DNA of 64,000 nucleotides from Streptomyces sp. CG4 (GTDB lineage: Bacteria; Actinomycetota; Actinomycetes; Streptomycetales; Streptomycetaceae), in NCBI RefSeq assembly GCF_041080655.1, contig NZ_CP163525.1, forward strand, positions 1,612,001-1,676,000. Reading direction: 5' to 3'. How positions within the stretch are numbered: the first letter of the stretch is position 1; the number at the start of each line of letters is the position of its first letter. Position numbers and translations under genes: made by a program. The notes beneath the pieces were generated by a model. The model saw only the letters and a program-made list of their open reading frames with translations. It did not search any database and was not told the DNA's origin. Shown piece by piece: positions 44,440 through 53,621 of the stretch.

Positions 44440-46107
44440 ATGGCTCAGTCCGAATTTCCGAGGTTTCCGAATCTCAGCAACCGGCCCGAGTGGACGGCCC
44501 TCGCCGACCACCGCGCCCAGGGACAGCCGCATCTGCGCGAGCTGTTCGCGGCGGACCCCGGCCGCGCCGAGCGGTATGCCGTACGGGTCGGCGACCTGTA
44601 CGTCGACTACAGCAAGCACCTGATCACCGACGAGACCCTGGCCCTGCTCCAGGAACTCGCCGCCGCCACTGGCGTGTTCGCGCTGCGGGACGCCATGTTC
44701 CGCGGCGAGAAGATCAACGTCACCGAGCGGCGGGCCGTGCTGCACACCGCGCTGCGCGCCTCGCGGGACGCGGTGATCGAGGTCGACGGCGAGAACGTGG
44801 TGCCGAAGGTGCACGCCGTTCTCGACAAGATGGCCCGCTTCGCCGACCGGATCCGCTCCGGCGAGTGGACCGGCCACACCGGCAGGCGCATCAGGAACGT
44901 CGTCAACATCGGCATCGGCGGCTCCGACCTCGGCCCGGCGATGGCGTACGAGGTGCTGCGCCCGTACACCGCACGGGAGTTGACGTTCCGCTTCGTGTCG
45001 AACGTGGACGGCGCCGACCTGCACGAGGCGACCCGGGACCTGGATCCGGCGGAGACCCTGTTCATCGTGGCGTCCAAGACGTTCACCACGATCGAGACGA
45101 TCACCAACGCGACCTCGGCGCGCTCGTGGCTGCTGAAGGCCTTCGACGGCGACGACAAGGCGGTCGCCAGGCACTTCGTCGCCCTGTCCACGAACGGCGA
45201 GAAGGTCACCGACTTCGGCATCGACCCGGACAACATGTTCGAGTTCTGGGACTGGGTCGGCGGCCGGTACTCGTACGACTCGGCGATCGGCCTGTCCCTG
45301 ATGATCGCGATCGGGCCCGACCGCTTCCGGGAGATGCTCGACGGCTTCCGGCTGATGGACGAGCACTTCCGCACCGCGCCCGCCGAGGCCAACGTGCCTG
45401 TGCTGCTCGGCCTGCTGGGCATCTGGTACGGCAACTTCCACGACGCCCAGTCGCACGCGGTGCTGCCGTACAGCCACTACCTGTCGAAGTTCACCGCCTA
45501 CCTGCAGCAGCTGGACATGGAGTCCAACGGCAAGTCGGTGCAGCGCGACGGCGAGCGGGTGGAGTGGCAGACCGGACCGGTCGTCTGGGGCACCCCGGGC
45601 ACCAACGGGCAGCACGCCTACTACCAGTTGATCCACCAGGGCACCAAGCTGATCCCGGCCGACTTCATCGGCTTCGCCCGGCCCGTCGACGAGCTGAGCG
45701 GTGAACTCAAGGCCCAGCACGACCTGTTGATGGCCAACTTCTTCGCCCAGACCCAGGCCCTCGCCTTCGGCAAGACCGCCGAGGAGGTCCGCGCGGAGGG
45801 CGTGGCCGAGGAGCAGGTGACGCACCGCACCTTCCGCGGCGGCCACCCCACCACCACGATCCTCGCCGGCGAGCCGACCCCGTCCGTGCTCGGCCAGCTG
45901 ATCGCCCTCTACGAGCACAAGGTGTTCGTGCAGGGCGCGGTGTGGAACATCGACTCCTTCGACCAATGGGGCGTGGAGCTGGGCAAGGTCCTCGCCAAGC
46001 GGGTCGAGCCCGCCCTCACCCACGGCGCGGACGTCCCCGGTCTCGACCCGTCCACCACGGCCCTCGTCGCCGCCTACCGCACCCTCAAGAACGCTCAGGA
46101 GAACTGA
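44440..46107 (+). CDS. pgi: Glucose-6-phosphate isomerase
   Basis: A 555-residue enzyme that interconverts glucose-6- and fructose-6-phosphate. It shows the PGI landmarks [28 protein letters not shown], the catalytic region [17 protein letters not shown] and the late signature [15 protein letters not shown]. Start ATG 44440 lies one base after the opcA stop. Putting pgi beside zwf lets fructose-6-phosphate re-enter the oxidative branch for NADPH production. Confidence 0.97.
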   Translation: MAQSEFPRFPNLSNRPEWTALADHRAQGQPHLRELFAADPGRAERYAVRVGDLYVDYSKHLITDETLALLQELAAATGVFALRDAMFRGEKINVTERRAVLHTALRASRDAVIEVDGENVVPKVHAVLDKMARFADRIRSGEWTGHTGRRIRNVVNIGIGGSDLGPAMAYEVLRPYTARELTFRFVSNVDGADLHEATRDLDPAETLFIVASKTFTTIETITNATSARSWLLKAFDGDDKAVARHFVALSTNGEKVTDFGIDPDNMFEFWDWVGGRYSYDSAIGLSLMIAIGPDRFREMLDGFRLMDEHFRTAPAEANVPVLLGLLGIWYGNFHDAQSHAVLPYSHYLSKFTAYLQQLDMESNGKSVQRDGERVEWQTGPVVWGTPGTNGQHAYYQLIHQGTKLIPADFIGFARPVDELSGELKAQHDLLMANFFAQTQALAFGKTAEEVRAEGVAEEQVTHRTFRGGHPTTTILAGEPTPSVLGQLIALYEHKVFVQGAVWNIDSFDQWGVELGKVLAKRVEPALTHGADVPGLDPSTTALVAAYRTLKNAQEN

Positions 46108-46109
46108 TC

Positions 46110-46988
46110 ATGCAACTCGGTCTCATCGGTCTCGGCAAGATGGGCGGCAACATGCGCGAGCGGATCCGCCGCGCCGGCCACACCGTCATCGGCTACGACC
46201 GCAACCCCGAGGTCTCCGACGTCAAGTCCCTCGCCGAACTGGTCGAGAAGCTGGACGCGCCCCGCAACGTGTGGGTGATGGTCCCGGCCGGCACCGCCAC
46301 CCAGACCGTCGTCGACGAACTGGGCGACCTGCTGCAGCCCGGCGACACGGTGATCGACGGCGGCAACTCCCGCTGGACGGACGACGAGAAGCACGCCGCC
46401 GCCCTCGCCATCAAGGGCATCGGCTTCGTCGACGCCGGTGTCTCCGGCGGTGTGTGGGGCCTGCAGAACGGCTACGCGCTCATGGTCGGCGGCGACAAGG
46501 AGCACGTGGAGCGGCTGCACCCGATCTTCGAGGCGCTCAAGCCGGAGGGCCCGTACGGCTATGTCCACGCGGGTCGGGTCGGTGCCGGGCACTTCTCCAA
46601 GATGGTCCACAACGGCATCGAGTACGCCATGATGCAGGCGTACGCCGAGGGCTGGGAGCTCCTGGAGAAGGTGCACTCGGTGGAGAACGTCCGCGAGGTG
46701 TTCCGCTCCTGGCAGGAGGGCACCGTCATCCGCTCCTGGCTCCTCGACCTCGCGGTCAACGCCCTGGACGAGGACGAGCACCTGGAGAAGCTGCGCGGCT
46801 ACGCGGAGGACTCCGGTGAGGGCCGCTGGACGGTCGAGGCCGCCATCGACAACGCCGTGCCGCTCCCGGCGATCACGGCGTCCCTGTTCGCCCGGTTCGC
46901 CTCCCGGCAGGACGACTCCCCGCAGATGAAGATGATCGCGGCGCTGCGCAACCAGTTCGGCGGCCACGCGGTCGAGACGAAGGGCTGA
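46110..46988 (+). CDS. gnd: 6-phosphogluconate dehydrogenase, short (GndA) type
   Basis: A 292-residue decarboxylating enzyme that yields ribulose-5-phosphate. The Rossmann motif is GLIGLGKMGGNM. The substrate motifs are DGGNSRW, GVSGGVWG and the catalytic-lysine segment HFSKMVHNGIEYAMMQAYAEG. The short length (about 290 rather than 470) is typical of the bacterial GndA subtype, often NAD+-preferring. The RBS AGGAG is nine bases before ATG 46110, within the pgi 3' end. Confidence 0.95.
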   Translation: MQLGLIGLGKMGGNMRERIRRAGHTVIGYDRNPEVSDVKSLAELVEKLDAPRNVWVMVPAGTATQTVVDELGDLLQPGDTVIDGGNSRWTDDEKHAAALAIKGIGFVDAGVSGGVWGLQNGYALMVGGDKEHVERLHPIFEALKPEGPYGYVHAGRVGAGHFSKMVHNGIEYAMMQAYAEGWELLEKVHSVENVREVFRSWQEGTVIRSWLLDLAVNALDEDEHLEKLRGYAEDSGEGRWTVEAAIDNAVPLPAITASLFARFASRQDDSPQMKMIAALRNQFGGHAVETKG

Positions 46989-46994
46989 CCCGCC

Positions 46995-47582
46995 GTGGGG
47001 GACCTCCTGCTGGTCCGCCACGGTGAGACGGAGTGGAGCCGGTCGGGCCAGCACACCAGCTGGACCGACCTGCCCCTGACCCAGCACGGCGAGGAACAGG
47101 CCAAGTCCCTCGCCCCGCTGCTCACCGACCGGACCTACGCCCGCGCGCTGGCCAGCCCACTGCACCGCGCGATACGCACCGCCGAACTGGCGGGCCTGAG
47201 CGGGGTCGTGCCCGACCCCGATCTGCACGAGTGGGACTACGGCGGCTACGAGGGCATCACCACGGTCGACATCCACCGGGCCCGCCCCGGCTGGGACCTG
47301 TGGACCGACGGCGTACCGCCCGGCCCCGAGGGCCATCCCGGCGAGTCACCGGAGCAGATCGGCGCCCGCGCCGACCGGGTGCTGGCCCGCCTGGCCCCGG
47401 CGCTGGCGGAGGGCGACGTGGTCCTCGTCGCCCACGCCCATGTGCTGCGGGTGCTCACCGCCCGCCGGCTGGGCCTGCCGCCCGCCGAGGGCCGGCTGTT
47501 CCAGCTGGCCACGGGCACGGTCAGCCGGCTGTCCACCGAACACGGCCGACCCGTGATCGCGGAGTGGAACAGACGGCCGTAA
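46995..47582 (+). CDS. Histidine phosphatase family protein
   Basis: A 195-residue phosphoglycerate-mutase-like phosphatase. The RHGETEW motif lies at residues 8-14. The second catalytic His is in VLVAHAHVLRVL, and EWDYGGYEG is the acid segment. The start is GTG 46995, six bases after the gnd stop. A sugar-phosphate substrate is plausible from the operon but not shown. The hairpin at 47597-47625 ends the operon. Confidence 0.9.
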   Translation: MGDLLLVRHGETEWSRSGQHTSWTDLPLTQHGEEQAKSLAPLLTDRTYARALASPLHRAIRTAELAGLSGVVPDPDLHEWDYGGYEGITTVDIHRARPGWDLWTDGVPPGPEGHPGESPEQIGARADRVLARLAPALAEGDVVLVAHAHVLRVLTARRLGLPPAEGRLFQLATGTVSRLSTEHGRPVIAEWNRRP

Positions 47583-47596
47583 CGGCCCCTTCATAC

Positions 47597-47625
47597 GGCC
47601 CGGTTCACCCCTGGTGGGCCGGGCC
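47597..47625. terminator. Bidirectional terminator hairpin after the pentose-phosphate operon
   Basis: GGCCCGG (47597-47603) pairs with CCGGGCC (47619-47625), and inside it CACC pairs with GGTG across a three-base loop. It lies in the 22-bp gap and overlaps the stop of the convergent mannosyltransferase gene. Confidence 0.75.
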
Positions 47626-49479
47626 GCAGTGGTACAGCAGCCGGGTCCGGTCGAGGGGGTCGTAGGCGGCCGACGGGACGAGCGGGCAGTGGGCGGCGGT
47701 CCAGCGGGCCAGGTCCCCGGCCGGGGTGCGGGCCCGGAAGGTGCCGGCCGTCAGGACGACGTACCGCAGCTGTCCGGTGTCGATGAGGTGGCGGAAGGCG
47801 GCCGGCGCCGGGTACGGGACCTGGCCGGTGAAGCCGCCCATCGGCAGCACGGGGGCGTCGGCGGCGAGGATGTACGGCGCGGCACTCTGCCAGCCGGGGA
47901 CGGCGGCCAGATAGCGGGCGCCGTCGCGGTGCGCGGTCAGGTAGGCGAGCAGCCGCCGGTGCTGGGGCCCGAGGGGGGCCGGCGCGGTGCCGGCGCGGGT
48001 GCTGGTGGGGCCGACCCGGCCGAAGGCGCCGGGCTGGTTGTAGCGCAGGGACAGCGCGGAGGCCGTCCACACGGCAGGGATCAGCAGGACGGCGGCGAGG
48101 GCGGTGGCCAGCGCGCCCGGGCGGCGCAGGCCGGCGAGCAGCAGGGCGATCAGCCCGAGGGCGACCGCGAACGGCGCCGACCAGGGCTGGAAGTTCGGGT
48201 ACCACAGCCCCAGGGCCGCACACCAGACGACATCGACGGCGAGGACGACGGGGAGCACGCGGGAGCCGCGGGCCCGGACGACCCCCACGGCGGCGAGCGC
48301 GGCCACGGCCACCGCGACGACGCCCATGTAGTAGGTGTGGCCGGTGACGCTGCCGAAACTGAACACGGCGAAGAACGTCACGCCCCACACGCCCCAGAGC
48401 ACATACCCGGCGATCAGCCGGTCGGTGCGCGGCACGCCGCGCCGCCACAGCGCCAGCAGCCCGCCGGCGAGACCGAGCGCGGCCAGCGGATACAGCCAGC
48501 CGGTCTGGGTGGCCAGCCCCGGGCTGAACATCTTCCCCAGCCCGTCGCCCATCCCCGGTCCGAGACGTTGACCCGCGTGGGCCGCCCGGTCCGCCACGAT
48601 GCTGCCGCTGCCGGCCGCGTCTATGCCGACGGCGTGGAAACGGGTGAGGAAGTTGTAGCCGACGACCAGCGCGAACGGCGAGTCGTTGGTCGTCCCGTCG
48701 AGGTACGGACGGGCGCCGGTCGGAGTGAGGGCCGCCACCAGCATCCACGACAGCGACACCGCCACGGTCACCGCACCGGCCAGGGCCACCTGGCCGATCC
48801 GGCGGCGCCGGGCGACGGGCGCGGCGACCAGGTAGGTCGCGGCCAGCGCGGGCACGACCGCCCAGGCCTCCAGCATCTTGCACTGGAAGGCGAGGCCCAC
48901 CCAGACGCCCGCGAGCAGCAGGGTGCGGAGGCGGGCCCGCTCGGTGGCCCGCCAGGTGGCCTCGGCGGCCAGCAGCAGAAGCAGCACGAACGGGGCGTCC
49001 TCGGTGACCGAGCGGCCGAGGCCCACCGTCACCGGCGTCAGCGTGAAGAAGGCGGCGGCCAGCAGCCCGGCGGTCACCCCGGCCCAGCGCCGCACCAGCA
49101 GATGCAGCAGCAGGACACAGCCCACCATCTCCAGGGCCTGGGGCAGCACCAGCGCCCACGGGTGGAAGCCGAAGACCATCGCGGACAGGGCCTGCGGCCA
49201 CAGGAAGCCGGGCAGCTTGTCCAGGGTTATGGAGCCCGCCGGGTCGAAGGAGCCGTAGAAGAAGTCGGCCGGGCTGTCCGTCATGCTGCGCACCGCGCTC
49301 GCGTAGAACGCGTGGTAGGTGCTGTCGCCGAGGCCCCACAGGCACAGCACGGCGGCGAGCACGGCGATGGCAGCGAGCACCGGGGGCTCGTAGCGGTCGG
49401 CGCGGGCCGGTATCGGCGGGGCGGGTGCGGTCGGTGGCGGGGCGTGGCCCAGCAGCAGCTGGCCGACGGGGCGGGGCAT
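47605..49479 (-). CDS. GT39/ArnT-like membrane glycosyltransferase
   Basis: A 624-residue integral membrane protein with about 11-13 TM helices. The acidic pair that binds polyprenyl-phosphate sugars lies in the first loop (YHAFYASAVRSMTDSPADFFYG), and LDKLPGFLWPQAL is the family's second motif. The C-terminal ~140 residues are soluble and extracytoplasmic. Relatives transfer mannose or another sugar from a lipid donor to proteins or envelope glycans. ATG 49479 is chosen over 49539 because GGAAGG lies six bases upstream. Confidence 0.87.
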   Translation of the reverse strand: MPRPVGQLLLGHAPPPTAPAPPIPARADRYEPPVLAAIAVLAAVLCLWGLGDSTYHAFYASAVRSMTDSPADFFYGSFDPAGSITLDKLPGFLWPQALSAMVFGFHPWALVLPQALEMVGCVLLLHLLVRRWAGVTAGLLAAAFFTLTPVTVGLGRSVTEDAPFVLLLLLAAEATWRATERARLRTLLLAGVWVGLAFQCKMLEAWAVVPALAATYLVAAPVARRRRIGQVALAGAVTVAVSLSWMLVAALTPTGARPYLDGTTNDSPFALVVGYNFLTRFHAVGIDAAGSGSIVADRAAHAGQRLGPGMGDGLGKMFSPGLATQTGWLYPLAALGLAGGLLALWRRGVPRTDRLIAGYVLWGVWGVTFFAVFSFGSVTGHTYYMGVVAVAVAALAAVGVVRARGSRVLPVVLAVDVVWCAALGLWYPNFQPWSAPFAVALGLIALLLAGLRRPGALATALAAVLLIPAVWTASALSLRYNQPGAFGRVGPTSTRAGTAPAPLGPQHRRLLAYLTAHRDGARYLAAVPGWQSAAPYILAADAPVLPMGGFTGQVPYPAPAAFRHLIDTGQLRYVVLTAGTFRARTPAGDLARWTAAHCPLVPSAAYDPLDRTRLLYHCGPAHQG

Positions 49480-49644
49480 GAACGGCCTTCCAGGCGCACG
49501 GGTCCGGTCCGGGACCCTCGGGTCCGGGGCGACGCGCATGTCCCGGACCGTGCGAGTATCGGCCGCTATGCCGTGGGGTGACGCGCGGCCGGGCCCCGTC
49601 TCACCGAGGTCTCACCCCGCACTCACCACTTCCTTCCGAGCTCC

Positions 49645-51573
49645 TCACCGCCGTGCGTGCTGGACCGCCAGGCGTACCGGCGCGTTCACCGCGCCGTAAC
49701 CCTGGTAGCCCGGATCGCGCTGGACGAGTTCGAAGAAGACCCGGCCGACGGTCTCGGTGTACCAGTGCCGGAACGCGCCGTGGGCGTCGCGGTCGTAGAG
49801 GATGCCGAGTTCGCGATACGTCTCCAGCTCACCGTCGGCGAACTCGTACCGGGCGGCCAGGTCGTCGTAGTAGTTCGCGGGCACCGGCAGCAGGCGTCCG
49901 CCCGCCTCCCGGAAGCGCCGGGCCGCCGCCACCACGTCGTCCGTGGCGAGGGCGATGTGCTGCGCGTGCACCGTGTCGTCACTCGGCGCCGCGCCCACGG
50001 ACAGCGCGATCCGGACGCTCCCGTCGGCGTCGGCGACCGCGCGGCTGCGCAGCAGGCCGTAGGGGTCGGCGAGGTCGACACTCTCCTCGGCGGTCAGACC
50101 GAGGACGCCACGATGGAAGAGCGTGGCCTCGTCGAAGTGGTGCCAGGGCTGGGTCAGGGCGAGGTGATCGATACGGGTGGCGGAGGTTGCCGGGGCGTCG
50201 GGCAACTCGGCGAAGTCTGCCCGCCAGTCGGGGAGTTCGGGGACGTCGGAGGCGGGGGCGGGGACGGTGCCGGAAGCGGTAGCTGTGGCGGAGGCGGCAG
50301 TTGAGGCGGTGCCGGAGGCGGAGTCGGTACCGGCGGGGGCGAAAGCGGCAGCTGAGGCGGAGGCTGTGGCGACAGTTGAGGCGGAGTCTGTGGCGCAGAA
50401 GAACAGCTCCGTGCCGTCGGGCGCCGCGACGGCGTCCAGCGGGACGTCCTCGGGACCGCGCCGACGGGGCAGCACGGGGGCGAGCAAGGCCTCCGCGCGG
50501 CGGGCGGCACCGGCCGGATCCGGGGATTCGAGACCGATCGCGGCGAGCCGGATGCCGTCGCGGCGGGCGGTGGCGGCGGTGTTGACCAGGATCCGGGCTT
50601 CGCCCCGCTGCCACAGATCGACGGGCTTGCCACGGTGCCGGGCGGCGCGGGTGAAACCGAGGGCGGTCAGCAGCGCGGTGACGGGTTCGGCGTCCGGAGT
50701 GAGGAGTTCCGCGAAGGCGATCCCGGTCGGCACGACGGCCGGCGGCAGCACACCGGCGCCGGCCGCCTCCCGCAGGAGCAGCAGGGACCGGTGGGCGTCG
50801 ACCGCGGTGGACCCGGCGTCGGCCTGCCGGAAGACGTCGTTGAACACCTCAAGGGACAGCGGCCCGCGATACCCGGCGGCGAGCACACGCCGCAGCAGCC
50901 CGACGAGGTCGAACCCGCCCTGACCAGGGAAGCAACGATAGTGACGGCTCCACTGCAGCACGTCCATGGCGAGCAGCGGGGCGTCCGCGAGCTGCAGGAA
51001 GAAGATCTTCTCGCCGGGTATGTCCGCAATTCCTGCGAGATCCTCGGGTGCGGAGCCGCGGGAGAGGATGTGGAAGCTGTCCAGACAGACACCGAGCGCG
51101 GGATGGCCGGCGGCCTCGACGATCCGCCAGGCGTGGTCGTAGGTGTTGACGTGCCGTCCCCAGGCGAGTGCCTCGTACGCCACCTTGATCCCGAACTCCT
51201 GGGCGGTGTCGGCGAGTTGGGCCAGTTGCCGGATCGCCAGGGAGTCGTCGTCCACGGCGTCGGGCGAGACGCTGGAGCACACGAGGACGGTGTCGGCTCC
51301 GAGTCGTCTCATCAGCGCGAACTTGTGCCGGGCGCGCCGCAGATTACGGGCGAACACGTCGTCCCGGACGGCCTCGACGTCACGCAACGGCTGATACAGG
51401 TCGATGCTCAGCCCGAGGTCTGCACAGCGGGCCCGCACCTCCTCGGGAGTGAGCGGGCTGGCGAGAAGGTCGTTCTCGAAGATCTCCACACCCCCGAACC
51501 CGGCACGAGCGGCGGCGGCGAGCTTCTCGGTGAGGGAACCACTGAGGGAGACCGTGGCGATGGATGTGTGCAT
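49645..51573 (-). CDS. 3-dehydroshikimate dehydratase fused to a 4-hydroxyphenylpyruvate-dioxygenase-like domain
   Basis: A 642-residue protein of the QuiC/QsuB type. Residues ~1-270 form an AP-endonuclease-2 TIM barrel (ATVSLSGSLTEKLAAAARAGFGGVEIFEND; LGVCLDSFHI) that dehydrates 3-dehydroshikimate to protocatechuate. Residues ~285-380 and 460-640 are VOC modules like those of HPPD (HLALTQPWHHFDEATLFHRGVLGL; late GRVFFELVQRDPGYQGYG). A ~50-residue Ala/Ser/Thr low-complexity stretch (about 392-444) separates them. Start ATG 51573 has GAGGAG seven bases upstream. It lies downstream of the shikimate dehydrogenase on the same strand, with 127 bp between. Confidence 0.92.
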   Translation of the reverse strand: MHTSIATVSLSGSLTEKLAAAARAGFGGVEIFENDLLASPLTPEEVRARCADLGLSIDLYQPLRDVEAVRDDVFARNLRRARHKFALMRRLGADTVLVCSSVSPDAVDDDSLAIRQLAQLADTAQEFGIKVAYEALAWGRHVNTYDHAWRIVEAAGHPALGVCLDSFHILSRGSAPEDLAGIADIPGEKIFFLQLADAPLLAMDVLQWSRHYRCFPGQGGFDLVGLLRRVLAAGYRGPLSLEVFNDVFRQADAGSTAVDAHRSLLLLREAAGAGVLPPAVVPTGIAFAELLTPDAEPVTALLTALGFTRAARHRGKPVDLWQRGEARILVNTAATARRDGIRLAAIGLESPDPAGAARRAEALLAPVLPRRRGPEDVPLDAVAAPDGTELFFCATDSASTVATASASAAAFAPAGTDSASGTASTAASATATASGTVPAPASDVPELPDWRADFAELPDAPATSATRIDHLALTQPWHHFDEATLFHRGVLGLTAEESVDLADPYGLLRSRAVADADGSVRIALSVGAAPSDDTVHAQHIALATDDVVAAARRFREAGGRLLPVPANYYDDLAARYEFADGELETYRELGILYDRDAHGAFRHWYTETVGRVFFELVQRDPGYQGYGAVNAPVRLAVQHARR

Positions 51574-51700
51574 ACCTGCGCTCCTCAAAGATCCTGTGCT
51601 GCAACCCCCCAAGGGGCGCGGGGCGGTATCGGTGTGCGGCTCCGCCGCGTGGGCGTGGGCGCGACCAGCCACAGACGCCCCGCGACCGTCATCGTCATCG

Positions 51701-52594
51701 TCATCGAACAGAAGTCCCCCACCGCTCGACGCCCACCAGCTCCTCGAAGTCAGCCAGCATCCGCACGCTGTCCGGCTCCCTGCCGGTGAACAGCCGAAAG
51801 GCGTCGGCAGCCTGAAACACAGCCATCCCGCCCCCGCCCAATGCGGCGCAGCCAGCCGCGCGGGCAGCCCGCAGCAACTCCGTCTCCAAGGGCCGATAGA
51901 CGACCTCCGCCACCCAGAGACCGGGATGCAGCAACTCGGCGGACAGGGGCAGTCCGGGATGCGCGGCCATACCGGTGGGCGTGGCGTGGACGAGCCCGCC
52001 CTTGCCGTCGACCTCGCCGAGCAGCACCGTCAGCCGATCAGCCGTCGCCGCGTCCGCCCGGCCGGGACCGAAGTGCCGGACGAGGGAGTCGGCCAGGTCA
52101 GCCGCGCGCGAGGGCATCGCGTCGACGACGGTGACGCGCCCCGCGCCCAAGGTGAGCACGGCATGGGCGACCGCCGCCCCCGCACCCCCCGCGCCGAGCT
52201 GGACGACCCGCTCCAGCGGGGCGTCCGGCAGACCGCGGGCGAAGGAGGCGGCGAATCCCGTCACGTCGGTGTTGTGTCCGACGGCCCGGCCGCCCTCGAA
52301 CACCACGGTGTTGACCGCGCCGAGCGCCTCGGCCTGCGGGGAGAGGGCGTCGAGGTGATCGACGACCAGCTGCTTGCAGGGGTGCGTGATGTTCAGCCCG
52401 TCGTAGCCGAGGTCGCGGGCGGCGCGGACCAGGTCGCCGACCGCCTGCGGTGCCCGTCCGAGGACGTCGAGGTCGAGGAGCCGGTACAGGTACCGCAGGC
52501 CCTGCCGGTCCGCCTCCCGCTGGTGCAGGGCGGGGCTGAGCGAGGGGCCGATGCCGGACCCGATCAGCCCGACGAGATACGAGTCCTTGGCCAC
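51701..52594 (-). CDS. Shikimate/quinate dehydrogenase (AroE family), probably catabolic
   Basis: A 297-residue AroE-fold enzyme. The N-terminal substrate domain carries SLSPALHQ (shikimate-binding SxS-like motif) and NITHPCKQ with the catalytic Lys. The nucleotide motif GAGGAGAAV and the late NTDVTGF are intact. It probably oxidises shikimate or quinate, because it sits with a dehydroshikimate dehydratase, a TetR regulator and an MHS transporter, as QsuD does in Corynebacterium. Start GTG 52594 follows GGGAGGG. A biosynthetic role cannot be excluded from sequence alone. Confidence 0.88.
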   Translation of the reverse strand: MAKDSYLVGLIGSGIGPSLSPALHQREADRQGLRYLYRLLDLDVLGRAPQAVGDLVRAARDLGYDGLNITHPCKQLVVDHLDALSPQAEALGAVNTVVFEGGRAVGHNTDVTGFAASFARGLPDAPLERVVQLGAGGAGAAVAHAVLTLGAGRVTVVDAMPSRAADLADSLVRHFGPGRADAATADRLTVLLGEVDGKGGLVHATPTGMAAHPGLPLSAELLHPGLWVAEVVYRPLETELLRAARAAGCAALGGGGMAVFQAADAFRLFTGREPDSVRMLADFEELVGVERWGTSVR

Positions 52595-52614
52595 GTGGCC
52601 CTCCCGAGACGGCA

Positions 52615-52638
52615 CTAATGTACGAACTAGTACGTTAG
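52615..52638. promoter_or_regulatory. TetR operator between shikimate dehydrogenase and its regulator
   Basis: CTAATGTACGAACTAGTACGTTAG is symmetric at 18 of 24 positions (CTAA-GTAC / GTAC-TTAG). It lies 21 bp upstream of the dehydrogenase GTG in the divergent gap. The AT-rich palindrome stands out and is the likely binding site of the adjacent TetR protein. Confidence 0.7.
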
Positions 52639-52748
52639 CTATATCAGCCGTCCGAGCCGCACGGAAGACCCCGGCGGTCCCGGGGCACCCTGCTTCTACA
52701 ATCACCGGCACGCGCACGAGCGCGCGTCTCCCGGCCCGAAGGAAAGCG

Positions 52749-53414
52749 ATGACCAGCGTCGAAGAACCGGTACGACCCGGGGGACGGGTGCGCGACGCAG
52801 CCCGCACCAAGGCCGAGATCCTCGACGTGGCCACGCAGGAGTTCGCCCGGGCCGGCTACGACGGCGCCCGGGTGGACGAGATCGCGGCCCGTACCCGCAC
52901 CACCAAGCGGATGATCTACTACTACTTCGGCGGCAAGGAGCAGCTGTTCACGGCCGTGCTGGAGCGGGCGTACGGGGTGATCCGCGAGGCCGAGCAGCAG
53001 CTGGACGTCGAGCATCTGGACCCGGTCGCGGCGATCCGGCGGCTGGCCGAGCTGACTTTCGACCACCATGAGCAGCACCCGGACTTCATCCGCCTGGTCA
53101 GCATCGAGAACATCCACGACGCCGAGCACATCGCGGCCTCCGAGGAGCTCGGCAGGATCGGCTCGCCGGCCCTGGAGGTGATCCGCCGGATCCTCGCCGC
53201 CGGCCAGGAGTCGGGGCTGTTCACGGCCGACGTGGACGCCGTAGACCTGCACGCGATGATCAGCTCGTTCTGCTTCTTCCGGGTCGCCAACCGGCACACC
53301 TTCGGCGCCCTGTTCGGTCGGGACCTGGTGGACCCCGCCCAGCGGCAGCACTACCGGACCATGCTCGGCGACATGGTGATCGCCTATCTGACGGCGGAGC
53401 GGGCGGCCGGCTGA
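52749..53414 (+). CDS. TetR/AcrR-family regulator of the shikimate/quinate locus
   Basis: A 221-residue regulator. The HTH lies at about residues 38-60 (ARVDEIAARTRTTKRMIYYYFGGKEQLF), followed by a TetR_C ligand domain with the segment HPDFIRLVSIENIHDAEHI. Start ATG 52749 follows GAAGGAAAG. It diverges from the shikimate dehydrogenase gene and is followed, after 207 bp, by the MHS transporter. An intermediate such as shikimate or dehydroshikimate is the plausible inducer. Confidence 0.9.
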   Translation: MTSVEEPVRPGGRVRDAARTKAEILDVATQEFARAGYDGARVDEIAARTRTTKRMIYYYFGGKEQLFTAVLERAYGVIREAEQQLDVEHLDPVAAIRRLAELTFDHHEQHPDFIRLVSIENIHDAEHIAASEELGRIGSPALEVIRRILAAGQESGLFTADVDAVDLHAMISSFCFFRVANRHTFGALFGRDLVDPAQRQHYRTMLGDMVIAYLTAERAAG

Positions 53415-53465
53415 CGGCCGCGCGCACGGAGTCCCGCTGGGCTCCGCCGGGTTTCGCGCGGACTC

Positions 53466-53494
53466 TTGACACCGGCGCAACACGGGCGCAACAT
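53466..53494 (+). promoter_or_regulatory. Promoter with overlapping 11-bp repeat, upstream of the MHS transporter
   Basis: TTGACA (53466-53471) and CAACAT (53489-53494) are separated by 17 bp. GGCGCAACA occurs at 53474 and again at 53485, between and over the elements. An imperfect inverted repeat (TAAC/GTTA, 53510-53527) lies just downstream and could be an operator. Confidence 0.45.
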
Positions 53495-53621
53495 CCCACC
53501 CACCCCGACTAACTATCCAGTGGGTTAATTGCGCGGCCGAGATCCGGCCTTCGCCCGCTCCCTCCCCTCGTCGCTCGCCCCGCCCCTTTTCGTAGGGTGG
53601 AGTTCCCCCGAAGGAGCCGCC

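Noticed and set aside
47614..49581. 655-codon plus-strand frame opposite the mannosyltransferase
   Set aside because: Highly biased G/A/R/E/Q translation typical of antisense in GC-rich DNA. The opposite frame has TM helices and GT39 motifs.
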